Shown here: positions 52,495 to 62,502 of the stretch, in pieces | Position numbering within the stretch: position 1 is the first letter of the stretch | Layout of the letters: each line of letters begins with the position of its first letter | NCBI GenBank assembly: GCA_964452045.1 | Contig: CAYVKM010000008.1 | Location: 1-64,000 of the forward strand | From: CAYVKM01 sp964452045 | Lineage (GTDB): Bacteria > Calditrichota > Calditrichia > RBG-13-44-9 | Direction: 5' to 3' | Length of the DNA stretch: 64,000 nt | Notes under the pieces: model-generated | What the model saw: the letters and a program-made list of their open reading frames with translations, nothing else | Told to the model about the DNA's origin: nothing | Database searches by the model: none | Made by a program: the position numbers and the translations under genes

Positions 52495-53388
52495 TCATTT
52501 CTCTCTATCCGGAATGGTTTTAAGCCATCCGATGATGGTCTCGGCCAGTTCTGCCCGTGATTTCCGGAAAGAGTGATCGTCCTGAAAAGCGACAATTTTT
52601 ACCCGGTCTGCCCGAGCTTCCTGCAGGGCCCGGTATAAAGGCAGAATATGATGGTCAATGGTTACATTCTGGTCATCCCAGCCGCCGATGAGTAAAATAT
52701 CTTTTCGGGCAAGTGACGCGGCGCATTTTCGTAAATCCAGAGTAGAATCCAGGATGGCAAATATTTCCGGAGTGGCATATTCGGGCATGGCGCCCGGGGC
52801 AAACCGAACCGGACCGTTGGGTGCTTTTAGTTCGTCAAACATCTGGTTAATGACCGTGGCAAATTTTTTATTCCGGAAATATTCCCGCATAAATTCGCCA
52901 TGGTCGGTCCCGGCGATGGAGAAAACCGAAGTTATTTCCGGGTGGCTGGCAGCATAGGTTAACGCCATTCCGCCCCCGAAACTCCAGCCACCCAGATAAA
53001 TGCGGCTGGTGTCGATATTATATTGAACCATATTTTCCGGCTGGTGAAGAAAATTGTAGGTTGCCCGGATATCCTGCTGGGTGTTTTCGAAATTCCATTC
53101 CCCGCCGCTCTGATAGGTGCCGCCGTAGTTAAAGGTCAATACGTTAATACCCGCCTGCGATATTTTGCTCCCCAGACCCAGCACATCGGTCTCATTCCCC
53201 GGGAATCCGTGCAGTAAAATGAGGGAGGGGGAAATGCTGTCTTCACCGGTGGGATAGAATTTACCTTGCAAAATCACATCCTTGCGCTGGATGGTTATAT
53301 CAACCGGCTTTATGACCAGATACTGGGCAACTGCCATTATTGGTAAGACGAGTATAATTATCAGGAAAAAACAGGAAAACGTTCTCAT
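52495..53388 (-). CDS. exported alpha/beta hydrolase (dienelactone/acyl-peptidase type)
   Basis: 297 residues with a signal peptide (about 1-20). Core motifs: ILLHGFPGNETDV (oxyanion hole), GGWSFGGGMALTYA (nucleophile Ser), GGWDDQNVTIDHH (acid Asp) and FQDDHSFRKSR (His). The sequence is closer to the dienelactone hydrolase/prolyl-oligopeptidase-like group than to the hydrolase at 51295. Substrate unknown. GGAGG precedes the ATG. Confidence 0.87.
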   Translation of the reverse strand: MRTFSCFFLIIILVLPIMAVAQYLVIKPVDITIQRKDVILQGKFYPTGEDSISPSLILLHGFPGNETDVLGLGSKISQAGINVLTFNYGGTYQSGGEWNFENTQQDIRATYNFLHQPENMVQYNIDTSRIYLGGWSFGGGMALTYAASHPEITSVFSIAGTDHGEFMREYFRNKKFATVINQMFDELKAPNGPVRFAPGAMPEYATPEIFAILDSTLDLRKCAASLARKDILLIGGWDDQNVTIDHHILPLYRALQEARADRVKIVAFQDDHSFRKSRAELAETIIGWLKTIPDREK

Positions 53389-53467
53389 CCGGCTTTGCCT
53401 CCGTTATAAAATGGTTTGTATTGAAATCATCAGTTCAAACTTAACCTACCCTGGCTTGCTCCAGGTA

Positions 53468-53947
53468 CTATTTAAACCGGTCATCAGATTTTCGGTACGA
53501 AACGGTTTTTCTCACTTGCTCCAGCCAGCCGAGGCGGATATCTGTCGGGGCATCAAATTCAGGAACATACGGTTTGACGTCCAGCAGGGGTGTGCCGTCA
53601 AGAATGTCCACATTTCGGATGTACAGCACACCATTCTCAATCTTGTCCAATTCCACCACGGAAAGTCCGATGGGATTGGGACGTCTGGGCGCCCTTGTCG
53701 CAAAGACCCCGCGCAGTTCCGTATCCATAAAAGGGACTACCTGTAGTTTGAATCCCGTGCTGTGGTGGAAATGGTACAGCAGAATAATGTGAGAGAAACC
53801 TTCCAGGTCTTTCAGTCCAACCCGGTAGTCCTTGAATATTTCAATCGTACCCTTTATACCCTTAGCGCCCGCTGGCTGGATGGGCATATTTTCCAGCTCT
53901 TTAAACGGGGTGTGGATGATTCCGATGGGTGTATATTCGATTTTCAT
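53468..53947 (-). CDS. trmO: TrmO-type tRNA m6t6A37 methyltransferase
   Basis: 159 residues of the TrmO/YaeB (TsaA) family. The N-terminal KIEYTPIGIIHTPFKELENM and the signature FATRAPRRPNPIGLSVVELD are both present. TrmO adds a methyl group from SAM to t6A37 in threonine tRNAs. It is an unusual beta-barrel methyltransferase. Length matches the short TrmO form without the C-terminal extension of E. coli YaeB. Confidence 0.9.
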   Translation of the reverse strand: MKIEYTPIGIIHTPFKELENMPIQPAGAKGIKGTIEIFKDYRVGLKDLEGFSHIILLYHFHHSTGFKLQVVPFMDTELRGVFATRAPRRPNPIGLSVVELDKIENGVLYIRNVDILDGTPLLDVKPYVPEFDAPTDIRLGWLEQVRKTVSYRKSDDRFK

Positions 53948-54111
53948 CTAAGTGTCAAGGTAATTAATTAGATTAGAATTCTTTTTAGATTACTGGCTTT
54001 TTCTAATCTATGATTTCTAAACAGTTTTGTCAATATTTTAATTGGGAGAGTATGGAAATTTTATTTTGATGAGAAATGCAGGAGTAAGGGATGGAAGACT
54101 ATCCGCAGCTT

Positions 54112-55113
54112 TCAGAACACCCAGGTTCTAATAAGTTCAATCAGATAATAAACCAGGGCGGATACCAGCGCAGCCGAGGGAATCGTCAATATCCATGCCC
54201 AGACGATGCGCCCGGCGATCCCCCAACGTACCGCAGACAGGCGCCGGGTGGCGCCAACCCCGATAATGGCACCGGCAATGGTATGGGTGGTGCTCACCGG
54301 TATACCGGCCATCGCCGTTCCTAAGAGGACCGCCGCACTGCCGGTTTCTGCACAAAATCCCCCCACCGGACGTAATAAGGTAATTTTCATTCCCATGGTT
54401 CTTACGACTTTCCATCCGCCCAGATAGGTACCAAGTGCAATCGCCAGATATGCTGAAACGATAACCCATAACGGGACGTAAAAAGTGTCTCCCAAATATC
54501 CTGCTGAATAAAGGGTAAGGGCAATAATTCCCATGGTCTTCTGGGCATCATTGGTACCATGGCCAAGACTGAATATAGCTGAAGATACCAGCTGGCCTAT
54601 CCGAAATGTCCGGTCCACCCGATCCGGTGAGGTTCTGCGGAATATCCAGGTAACACCAACCATCAGGAAAAAACCCAGGATCATTCCGATGAGTGGGGAC
54701 AAAAAGATGAACAAGCTAATCTTGAATATTCCCGGATACAGAAGTGATCCAGGTCCAGCCTTTATTAATGCTGCACCCATTAAACCACCAATCAGGGAAT
54801 GTGAGACGCTGATAGGCAGACCATAATGGGTACAGGTATAGGCCCAGATAATTGCGCCGATCAGACTGGAGAGAATTAAATACTCGTTAACCACCGTCAC
54901 ATTTACAATACCCTTTCCGATGGTCGTGGCGACGTGAACGCCAAAACCGAAGACGGCGGCAAAATTAAAAAAAGCTGCCCAGAGAACGGCCAGCCGGGGT
55001 GAGAGAACTCTGGTAGAGACAATGGTAGCGATCGAGTTAGCGGCATCGTTCATTCCGTTAACAAAATCAAAAAGCAGGGCAATTGATACGATGGCAATGG
55101 TTATTATCAACAT
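54112..55113 (-). CDS. pit: PiT-family inorganic phosphate transporter
   Basis: 333 residues with about ten transmembrane helices. The two PiT signatures are visible: FVNGMNDAANSIATIVSTRV near the N-terminus and AMAGIPVSTTHTIAGAIIGV near the C-terminus. It imports metal-phosphate with protons. The gene follows a DUF47 (PhoU-like) gene by 38 bp, the common arrangement in which DUF47 controls the transporter. Length is that of short PiT forms. Confidence 0.95.
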   Translation of the reverse strand: MLIITIAIVSIALLFDFVNGMNDAANSIATIVSTRVLSPRLAVLWAAFFNFAAVFGFGVHVATTIGKGIVNVTVVNEYLILSSLIGAIIWAYTCTHYGLPISVSHSLIGGLMGAALIKAGPGSLLYPGIFKISLFIFLSPLIGMILGFFLMVGVTWIFRRTSPDRVDRTFRIGQLVSSAIFSLGHGTNDAQKTMGIIALTLYSAGYLGDTFYVPLWVIVSAYLAIALGTYLGGWKVVRTMGMKITLLRPVGGFCAETGSAAVLLGTAMAGIPVSTTHTIAGAIIGVGATRRLSAVRWGIAGRIVWAWILTIPSAALVSALVYYLIELIRTWVF

Positions 55114-55151
55114 ATTTCGGTCAGATTCAGATGTAATCCTTTATATCAATC

Positions 55152-55802
55152 TCAGGCATTCTTTACCAGGATGCTCTCAATGATATTTGCCGCATCCTCA
55201 CACTGGTCGGTGGCGGTTTCCATGCTCACCAGCAATTCTTTCATCTTAATAAGATAAATGGGATCTTTGCAGGTATCAAATAAATTGGCAATGGCTCTTT
55301 CGAACACATCATCGGCTTCATTTTCATAGCTGTTAATATGAACCAGACACTGACGAATGATATCGGCATTTTTTAATTGGCGTAACAGAGGAATTGCTTT
55401 ATGCAGTTCGGCAACCTGATCATAAAGATAAGCAGCCATTTTTTCCTGCTCTGGTGTAATCGATTCAATACGGTAAAGGGTGATCCGGTTTCCTGAACCC
55501 TGAAGATAATCCAGCACGTCATCCATTTTGGAAGCAAGGACATGAATATCCTCCCGGTCAAAAGGGGTAATAAAGGTGGAAGACAGATCGGAAAATATTT
55601 GGTGGGTAATGCTGTCTCCCTTATGTTCCAGCTCCTCTAATTTTCTGATCTTCTGGGCGCGTTCTTCCTTGGAGATGCCGTTGGACATGGCCTCCTTAAA
55701 AATCCGGGCAGCCTGCAGTAAGTTTTCCGCATCTTTCTCCAGCAGATTGAAAAAAGTATCATCCCTCGGTAAAAGTGCACGTAAAATTGAATCGAATTTC
55801 AT
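55152..55802 (-). CDS. DUF47/PhoU-like regulator of the phosphate transporter
   Basis: 216 residues, all helical, matching DUF47 (PF01865): LEELEHKGDSITHQIFSDLS and TPFDREDIHVLASKMDDVLD are characteristic and hold acidic residues that bind metal in PhoU-like bundles. DUF47 proteins act with PiT transporters. The order DUF47-pit with close spacing indicates one operon. Confidence 0.93.
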   Translation of the reverse strand: MKFDSILRALLPRDDTFFNLLEKDAENLLQAARIFKEAMSNGISKEERAQKIRKLEELEHKGDSITHQIFSDLSSTFITPFDREDIHVLASKMDDVLDYLQGSGNRITLYRIESITPEQEKMAAYLYDQVAELHKAIPLLRQLKNADIIRQCLVHINSYENEADDVFERAIANLFDTCKDPIYLIKMKELLVSMETATDQCEDAANIIESILVKNA

Positions 55803-56030
55803 AGAACCACCTTATGTGATTTTCAAAACAGTGATTAAAGTACAACAAAATAGAAATATCCGCCATATTTTTATTAATATTTTCCTTGAATTATTTTATT
55901 ATACCCCAGCTAATTCCTACCGATATTTTCTTATCCTTTTAAGGTTATTTTTCAGGTTCCTGCCAGAGATATCAATAAAAAAATTTTTCATGTAACAAAA
56001 TATAGAAAAGTTTAGTATACTTACCAGCAT

Positions 56031-56046
56031 TCTACCGAACGGTAGA
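56031..56046. promoter_or_regulatory. palindromic TetR operator
   Basis: TCTACCG AA CGGTAGA is an inverted repeat with 7-base arms, 4 bases before the first ATG of the TetR gene and just downstream of TATACT (56016-56021), a possible -10. A TetR protein bound here would block its own operon. Confidence 0.65.
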
Positions 56047-56050
56047 TAGA

Positions 56051-56689
56051 ATGATGAATAAATTAACAATGAGGTTTAGTAAAAGAATGAATGAGACCAT
56101 TGATTTAACAGATCAAAAGAGTACCAAGGGAAAAATTTTTAACGCCGCAGCAAAATTGTTCGCGAAAAAAGGATATAATGGTGTCTCGATGCGCGAGTTA
56201 TCCGAATCAACCGGATTATCCAAACCGACCATCTATTACTATTTTGGAAATAAGGAGGGTATCTATACTGCCTTGATTGAAACCGGTCTGCATTATGGAA
56301 TTGAAATATTTCAAAAGATCGTTGAGCAGGATATTCCCATTAAGGAAAAGATCGTTCAGGTGGTGAAGGTCCGCTTTCGCCAAGTCTTGGAATATCCTGA
56401 TTTTGCCAAATTTTTTCTGGTGGTATTTACCTCCTCGGAAAAATTACCTTTTTTAGAAGATTTTATTAAGGAATCCATTGAGCGACGCAAGATGCTGGTG
56501 GATCTGATCACCGAAGGAATTAGAAGAAAAGAATTTGGCCCCAGCGCCAATCCCGAGCTGGCGGCCGAGGTGTTTGTCGGGGCTTTAATGCATTTTATCA
56601 TGAAACAATTGAATTCCCGCAAAGTGATTCTGTCGGATAAATTGGCAGAAGACCTGGTTGAATTTCTCTTTAGAGGACTAAACGAATGA
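56051..56689 (+). CDS. TetR-family repressor of the efflux operon
   Basis: 212 residues. The N-terminal TetR helix-turn-helix is typical: KIFNAAAKLFAKKGYNGVSM then RELSESTGLSKPTIYYYFGN. The C-terminal ligand-binding half is helical. Residues 1-15 before the domain are unsure, because several ATGs (56051, 56054, 56069 and 56087) precede it. It heads an operon with TolC, adaptor and RND genes, and the palindrome at 56031 is its likely operator. Inducer unknown. Confidence 0.9.
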   Translation: MMNKLTMRFSKRMNETIDLTDQKSTKGKIFNAAAKLFAKKGYNGVSMRELSESTGLSKPTIYYYFGNKEGIYTALIETGLHYGIEIFQKIVEQDIPIKEKIVQVVKVRFRQVLEYPDFAKFFLVVFTSSEKLPFLEDFIKESIERRKMLVDLITEGIRRKEFGPSANPELAAEVFVGALMHFIMKQLNSRKVILSDKLAEDLVEFLFRGLNE

Positions 56690-56724
56690 GAACCGTAAAT
56701 TCCAGACTTATAAAGGAGAAAAAA

Positions 56725-58110
56725 ATGTTTTTCAAAAGGATGCTTCCTCTCACAGGTATTATCATGTTGATTTTACCGATCAGTATTTTCGGTCAGACAA
56801 AAATAGAGCTTACCCTGGAGAGCAGTGTTGACTATGCCCTGGAACAAAATCCCCAGTATCAGATTGCCCAGAAGGAATTAGCCAAAGCCCGGGCAGGGGT
56901 AACTGAATCTTATTCCGCAATCCTGCCTCAACTGGACGCGTCCGCAAATTTCCAGCACTCCTGGAAGATTCAGGAAAATACCATACCCAACTTTATCAAG
57001 TTTATGCTGGGGCCTGGCTTTCCCGGGGTTGAAGAGATGCCGGATTTTGTAAAAATCTCATTCGGTCTGGAAAATACCCTTACCTATGGGGCAATGGTCA
57101 GTCAACCACTGTTTCTGGGAGGGGCGGGAATTGCCGGGATACAGACTGCCCGTGCCGCCGCCCGTGCTTCGGAACAAAATCTGGAAGCACAGAAGCAGAA
57201 TCTTATCTATCAGGCGGCAAACGCTTTTTATTCCTGCCTGGTTACCAAAGAAGTAGTTGATGTGCAGGAAGAGGCGCTGTCCCAGGCCCAGGAGAATCTG
57301 AATGTGGTGAGCAAAAAGTATGATGTGGGTATGGCTTCCGGATTTGATAAAATGCGGGCACAGGTGGAAGTTGCTAATCTTCAGCCATCGGTAATTACTG
57401 CTAGAAACAATTATCAGTATGCTCTCACCTATTTGCGGACCATTCTTGGGTTATCAAACGAAACGGAGATCGAAGTATCCGGTGAATTGGTCTATAATGA
57501 GGATGATCTGCATGGATACACTTTGCCGGAGCTCCAGGAAATGGCACTGAACAATCGCCCGGAAATTCTGGGTTTACAAGAACAGAAAACCATAAGCCGC
57601 AAGGGAATAGTGATTGCCCGCAGCCAGTTTCTTCCCAAACTCTATTTTTCTACGGACTATTCGTTTCTGGCAATGCGGAACGATTTGAAATTTTCTCAGG
57701 ACGATTTTAGTGAAGGTTTTACCAGCGGATTAAGTTTGCAAATTCCGTTATTTCACGGATTTCGCTCGGCAAAACAATATCAGAAAGCGAAACTTGATTA
57801 TAAAATAACCCTTGATGTCGAGAAGCAGACCAGTGATATGATTATTGGGGAGGTTGAGGTAACTTATAATAAATTCAACGAATCCCGGGAAAAATATCTC
57901 TCGGCCACCGAATCTGTACAATTGGCGGAGGAAGCGCTTCGATTGGCAAACCTGATGTACGATGAGGGAACCAATACCCAGCTGGATGTCCTTAGTTCCC
58001 AACTGGCGCTGAATCAGGCCAGGATGAATTATGTAAATTCTCTATATGAATATCAGGTTTCACGATATCAATTAAGAAAATCGATTGGCAAGCTTGACGG
58101 TGTTTTATAA
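56725..58110 (+). CDS. TolC-family outer-membrane efflux protein
   Basis: 461 residues. Signal peptide ending IFGQ, then two OEP repeats (YALEQNPQYQIAQKELAKAR near the start, and LEAQKQNLIYQAANAFYSCL and YDEGTNTQLDVLSSQLALNQ later). TolC proteins form the trimeric outer-membrane channel for RND pumps. The ATG at 56725 has AAGGAG four to five bases upstream. A longer frame from 56686 overlaps the TetR stop (ATGA) and also has a possible ribosome site, so the start is not settled. It is followed by adaptor and pump genes. Confidence 0.92.
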   Translation: MFFKRMLPLTGIIMLILPISIFGQTKIELTLESSVDYALEQNPQYQIAQKELAKARAGVTESYSAILPQLDASANFQHSWKIQENTIPNFIKFMLGPGFPGVEEMPDFVKISFGLENTLTYGAMVSQPLFLGGAGIAGIQTARAAARASEQNLEAQKQNLIYQAANAFYSCLVTKEVVDVQEEALSQAQENLNVVSKKYDVGMASGFDKMRAQVEVANLQPSVITARNNYQYALTYLRTILGLSNETEIEVSGELVYNEDDLHGYTLPELQEMALNNRPEILGLQEQKTISRKGIVIARSQFLPKLYFSTDYSFLAMRNDLKFSQDDFSEGFTSGLSLQIPLFHGFRSAKQYQKAKLDYKITLDVEKQTSDMIIGEVEVTYNKFNESREKYLSATESVQLAEEALRLANLMYDEGTNTQLDVLSSQLALNQARMNYVNSLYEYQVSRYQLRKSIGKLDGVL

Positions 58111-58160
58111 TGCCGGATAAAATATTGAAAATATAATTGAAATATGATCAGGAGAAAAAA

Positions 58161-59273
58161 ATGAAAAAACTTCTTATTTTCACGGTTCTTCTCTCGCTGG
58201 GGATCCTGTTTGGATCCGGTTGCACCCGGTCCGACAGCAGCGACAGTGAGGCAGAAGAAAAAATACCGGTAGAAGTCACTACCGTTCAACTGGGGGATGT
58301 GGTTCAATCCCTGAGTTATAATGGAGATATTAAGGCAGAATATGAAGTGAAGGTGTTTTCCAAAATACCGGACCGGATTGAAAAGTTCTTTGTTGATGAA
58401 AGTGATATTGTAAAAAAGGGTGCTCCAATTGCAAAAATTCTGGCCACCACCATTGAACAGGGCGTCCGGCAGGCCGAAGCAATTCTGATTGCGGCACAGG
58501 CACAGGAGGCAAATCTTCGGGTAGAGTACGACCGTGCACTACGGTTGAGCAGGGAAAATGCCATGAGTCAGCAGCAGTTTGATGCGATCAAAACCCAGTA
58601 CGAATCAGTTCAGGCACAAGAAGAACAGGCCCAGGCGGCCCTGGCCAGTGCCAAAAGCCAATTGAACGATGCCCTGGTTACCGCCCCTATTACCGGGATT
58701 GTCGGAAAACGTTATTATGATGCGGGTGATATGGCCAATCCTGCCGACCCACTGGTTACTATCGTTCAAATGGACCGTGTCAAGATAGAATTTGATGCCA
58801 CTGAAGTAGATCTCGGCAGATTATCGGTCGGTCAGCCAGCCGCAATTACGGTAAAGGCCTATCCGGACCAACTCTTTACCGGGAAGGTGGATAAAATTAG
58901 TCCTGTGTTGGATCCCACCACCAGGATGGCAGAAGTGGAAGTGATTGTGGATAATCCGGATCGGAAGTTAATGCCGGGCATGTATGCCCAGGTAGAGGTA
59001 ACCACCGGTACCATCAGTAATGTGATGGTGGTTCCCCGTTATGCGGCAATTGAGAATACCACCATGGAATCGGTAAATGGGGACGATCAGGTGGTAAAAA
59101 ATTATTTTGTTTTCGTGGTGGACAGCAATATTGCTGTACAAAAGAAGCTGGATGTTTCCTACGTGAATCATAAAAGTCTGGCTGTGAAGTCCGGTATTAA
59201 AGTTGGAGATCAGCTGGTTACCGAAGGTCAGAATAATTTACGCGATGGAATGCCGGTATCAGTTGTTAAGTAA
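58161..59273 (+). CDS. RND efflux periplasmic adaptor lipoprotein
   Basis: 370 residues. Lipobox FGSGC (about residue 22). HlyD/AcrA architecture: lipoyl/barrel-sandwich halves (EVKVFSKIPDRIEKFFVDES and DALVTAPITGIVGKRYYDAG), a coiled-coil hairpin between them, a beta-barrel domain and the membrane-proximal domain. It links the RND pump to TolC. The ATG at 58161 has AGGAG upstream. The next gene starts 14 bases on. Confidence 0.93.
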   Translation: MKKLLIFTVLLSLGILFGSGCTRSDSSDSEAEEKIPVEVTTVQLGDVVQSLSYNGDIKAEYEVKVFSKIPDRIEKFFVDESDIVKKGAPIAKILATTIEQGVRQAEAILIAAQAQEANLRVEYDRALRLSRENAMSQQQFDAIKTQYESVQAQEEQAQAALASAKSQLNDALVTAPITGIVGKRYYDAGDMANPADPLVTIVQMDRVKIEFDATEVDLGRLSVGQPAAITVKAYPDQLFTGKVDKISPVLDPTTRMAEVEVIVDNPDRKLMPGMYAQVEVTTGTISNVMVVPRYAAIENTTMESVNGDDQVVKNYFVFVVDSNIAVQKKLDVSYVNHKSLAVKSGIKVGDQLVTEGQNNLRDGMPVSVVK

Positions 59274-59287
59274 GGAGGAAGTTTGTT

Positions 59288-62200
59288 ATGAAAATGACTC
59301 AGATTGCTATAAAAAGAGGCGTCACATTTTTTATGATTTACCTGATTGCGGTGGGCTTCGGTCTCTTCTCGCTCTCCCAGTTGAATGTGGACCTGTATCC
59401 CAAAATGGATTTCCCGGTGCTGGCTGTTATTACCCAGTACACCGGTGTCGGTCCTTTTGATATGGAGACAGTGGTTACCCGGCCGGTCGAGGAAACAGTA
59501 TCTTCGGTGGAGAATATCAAGAAAGTAACCTCCACTTCAACCCAGGGGCTTTCTCTGGTAATGCTGGAGTTTGAATGGGGTACCGATATGAATCAGGCCG
59601 AGATTGATGTTCGAAATAATCTGGAATATATCAAAGACGCCCTGCCGGATGACATCAGTCAACCGATGGTTTTTGCTTTCGATCCGTCCACCCAGCCAAT
59701 TTTATATCTGGCGGTATCTTCAGAACTGCATGGCCAGGCCGAGCTCCGGCGAATTTCAGAGGATGATATTGAGCCCCGGTTGGAAAGAATACCGGGAGTG
59801 GCTTCTGCTTTTACCATGGGTGGGATGCGTCGGGAAATTGAGGTGCTGGCGGATCCGGGTAGAATGCGAGCCCACCAGGTGTCCATCGATCAGTTAATTG
59901 GTGCTTTGCAGATGAACAATTTGCAGTTACCCTCCGGCTGGATTGACAATAAACAGCAGGAGTTTACCCTGCAGACTGCCGGAGAATACAACAATATTGA
60001 TCAGATAGAAAATACCAATATCTCCATGACCGGTGAATCTGGGGTACGCATAAAGGATGTTGCCAGTGTGGTGGATGGATTTGCTGAACAGCGGGCCAAA
60101 GTGTGGAATAACAATAAACCGGCAGTGATGCTGATGGTACAGAAGCAGTCCGATGCCAACACGGTAACAGTTGCCCGGGAGGTAACTAAAAATCTGAAAA
60201 GAATACAAGCGGAACTGCCCCGGGGTGTTCGTCTGGATACGGTAATTGATCTCTCCACTTTCATCACCCGATCCATGTCGAATCTGGGAACTACGGCTAT
60301 TCAGGCAATCTTTCTCACCTTTCTGGTACTCCTGTTCTTCCTGCGCAATATCCGCAGTTCATTAATCGTTGCCGTTTCAATACCAATTTCCATGGTGGTT
60401 ACTTTTGCAGTAATGGATCAGGCTGGAGTCACCCTGAATATTATTTCCATGGCCGGATTAGCCCTGGCGGTTGGCATGCTGGTGGATAACTCAATCGTGG
60501 TCATCGAGAGTATTTTCCGGCACCGGGAAGAGGGGGAAAATCCGCGGGATGCTGCCGGTAACGGTGCCAATGAAGTTGCCATGGCCATTACTGCTTCTAC
60601 CCTCACTACTTTGGCAGTATTTGTTCCGGTGCTGTTTGTCCCCGGTCTGGCGGGGGAGTTATTTAATGATATGGTAGTAACTATTGTTTTCTCCCTCACC
60701 ATCTCGCTTCTGGTGGCCTTGACCTTGGTTCCACTGCTAACTTCCAGATTTCTTGCCCTTCGGGAAAGGCAGCATCAGAAAAAATTATTTGTTGCTATCG
60801 GCGACCGGATTGGTGGCTGGATTATTGGTTTACAAAATGTTTATGCCAAAGCTTTGAAGTGGTCATTTGACCACCGCAAAACGGTCATATTTTCATCTTT
60901 GGGACTTTTAATAATCTCAATATTTGTAGTAGTTAATCTGGGTGGTGAATTTCTGCCAAATAATGATATGGGATTTATTTCTATTGCGGTGGATCGAAGT
61001 CCCGGTACCAGCCTGGATGCGATGGAAACCAGCATGCATCAGCTGAATAAAATTATCCTGGATAATACTCCGGAAGTTGAAAATGTTTACAGCAACTTTG
61101 GTCAGGGGGAAGGGATCATGGCTTTCTTTTCTTCCCGGGCTTCCAGCGAAGGTGATATAACCATCCGCTTAAAAAACCTGAAGGATCGCAAACGAAGTAT
61201 GTTTGATATTCAGGACGATCTGGGCGAAAAATTCAAGAATCTTCCGGATGTAAATGCCCGGTTCGAGGACCGGGGAAATGCTGCCATGTTTGGTACTGGA
61301 ACCGATATTATGGTTGAAATTTATGGGCATGATCTGGATGTAGCAGAAGCCCTGGCCCGCCAGATTGAAGGCAAAATGAAGAATATTAAAGGTATCGCTC
61401 ATGTTGAGACCAGCTTTAAGGAATCTGCTCCCGAATTAAGGGTAGAACTGGATCGCCAGCGAATTGCCGATTTGGGTTTGAGCAGCGCCCAGGTAGGCCA
61501 GACGGTAAGCAGCAGTATTCTGGGAACGGTAGCCACTAAATACCGGGAAGGCGGAGATGAATACGACATCCGGGTTCAGTTGAACAAGAATTCCCGAAGC
61601 AGTAAGACCGATATTGAAAATATTCTGTTGCGAACACCCTCTGGAAAACAAATCCCGTTACGGGCGGTCGCTACGGTGGAATATACCAAAGCCCCTAAAG
61701 AAATTGTGCGGGAAGACCAGGAGCGAATGGTGAGTGTGAATATTACCAAAGACAGTAAAATGGATTTGAGCACGCTTACCAGCAACGTTAAAAAAGCACT
61801 TCGCCAGGTTCCGGTGCCAAATGATTTTCGGGTTGAGATTGGTGGCACGGCCGAAGAGCAGCAAAAATCTTTCATGTACCTCGGCCTGGCCTTTCTGGTG
61901 GCCATCCTGTTAACCTATATGGTCATGGCCTCCCAGTTTGAATCGTTCCTGGATCCGTTTGTCATCATGTTTACCATCCCCTTATCCTTCATCGGGGTGG
62001 CGATGGCCCTTGTGATTACCGGAACCGATTTGAGTGTGATGGCTCTGATAGGAATGGTAATGCTGGTAGGAATTGTGGTCAACAATGGTATTGTGCTGGT
62101 GGATTATATTAACCAGTTGCGGGAGCGGGGCCGCTCGCTCTTTGATGCGATTTTGGAAGGCGGCCAGATTCGAATGCGCCCGGTGCTGATGACTGCCTTG

Positions 62201-62434
62201 ACCACCATTCTGGCCATGTTTCCCCTTTCCCTGGGGATTGGCGAAAGCGGTCAGAGTTGGGCACCGATGGCCCGTGCGGTAATGGGTGGGCTTTCCGTTG
62301 CGACCGTTCTGACCCTGATTGTGGTTCCGGTTATCTATGCAGTAATGGAGATCCTGTCTGCCAAGATTAAAGCCAGATTTGCTGCCCGGAAGGAAAGGAA
62401 ATACGGAACCCTGCCTGCCTCAGAACAGGCTTAA
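59288..62434 (+). CDS. RND-family (AcrB/HAE-1-like) efflux pump
   Basis: 1048 residues with 12 transmembrane helices and two large periplasmic loops. The N-terminus (RGVTFFMIYLIAVGFGLFSL then PKMDFPVLAVITQYTGVGPF) and the helix-4 motif LAVGMLVDNSIVVIESIFRH, with the proton-relay Asp, identify the HAE-1 branch. It exports hydrophobic compounds by proton antiport. The operon TetR-TolC-adaptor-RND is complete, so it is a self-contained tripartite pump. Substrate unknown. A terminator follows. Confidence 0.95.
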   Translation: MKMTQIAIKRGVTFFMIYLIAVGFGLFSLSQLNVDLYPKMDFPVLAVITQYTGVGPFDMETVVTRPVEETVSSVENIKKVTSTSTQGLSLVMLEFEWGTDMNQAEIDVRNNLEYIKDALPDDISQPMVFAFDPSTQPILYLAVSSELHGQAELRRISEDDIEPRLERIPGVASAFTMGGMRREIEVLADPGRMRAHQVSIDQLIGALQMNNLQLPSGWIDNKQQEFTLQTAGEYNNIDQIENTNISMTGESGVRIKDVASVVDGFAEQRAKVWNNNKPAVMLMVQKQSDANTVTVAREVTKNLKRIQAELPRGVRLDTVIDLSTFITRSMSNLGTTAIQAIFLTFLVLLFFLRNIRSSLIVAVSIPISMVVTFAVMDQAGVTLNIISMAGLALAVGMLVDNSIVVIESIFRHREEGENPRDAAGNGANEVAMAITASTLTTLAVFVPVLFVPGLAGELFNDMVVTIVFSLTISLLVALTLVPLLTSRFLALRERQHQKKLFVAIGDRIGGWIIGLQNVYAKALKWSFDHRKTVIFSSLGLLIISIFVVVNLGGEFLPNNDMGFISIAVDRSPGTSLDAMETSMHQLNKIILDNTPEVENVYSNFGQGEGIMAFFSSRASSEGDITIRLKNLKDRKRSMFDIQDDLGEKFKNLPDVNARFEDRGNAAMFGTGTDIMVEIYGHDLDVAEALARQIEGKMKNIKGIAHVETSFKESAPELRVELDRQRIADLGLSSAQVGQTVSSSILGTVATKYREGGDEYDIRVQLNKNSRSSKTDIENILLRTPSGKQIPLRAVATVEYTKAPKEIVREDQERMVSVNITKDSKMDLSTLTSNVKKALRQVPVPNDFRVEIGGTAEEQQKSFMYLGLAFLVAILLTYMVMASQFESFLDPFVIMFTIPLSFIGVAMALVITGTDLSVMALIGMVMLVGIVVNNGIVLVDYINQLRERGRSLFDAILEGGQIRMRPVLMTALTTILAMFPLSLGIGESGQSWAPMARAVMGGLSVATVLTLIVVPVIYAVMEILSAKIKARFAARKERKYGTLPASEQA

Positions 62435-62461
62435 AAATAGTCAGTTCATTTTAGAGAGATA

Positions 62462-62498
62462 AAAGCCATTTCCCGGTGGGAGATGGCTTTCCTTTTTT
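62462..62498 (+). terminator. intrinsic terminator of the efflux operon
   Basis: AAAGCCATTTCCC and GGGAGATGGCTTT pair with one mismatch around GGT, followed by CCTTTTTT. Strong rho-independent shape. Confidence 0.9.
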
Positions 62499-62502
62499 AA
62501 GG

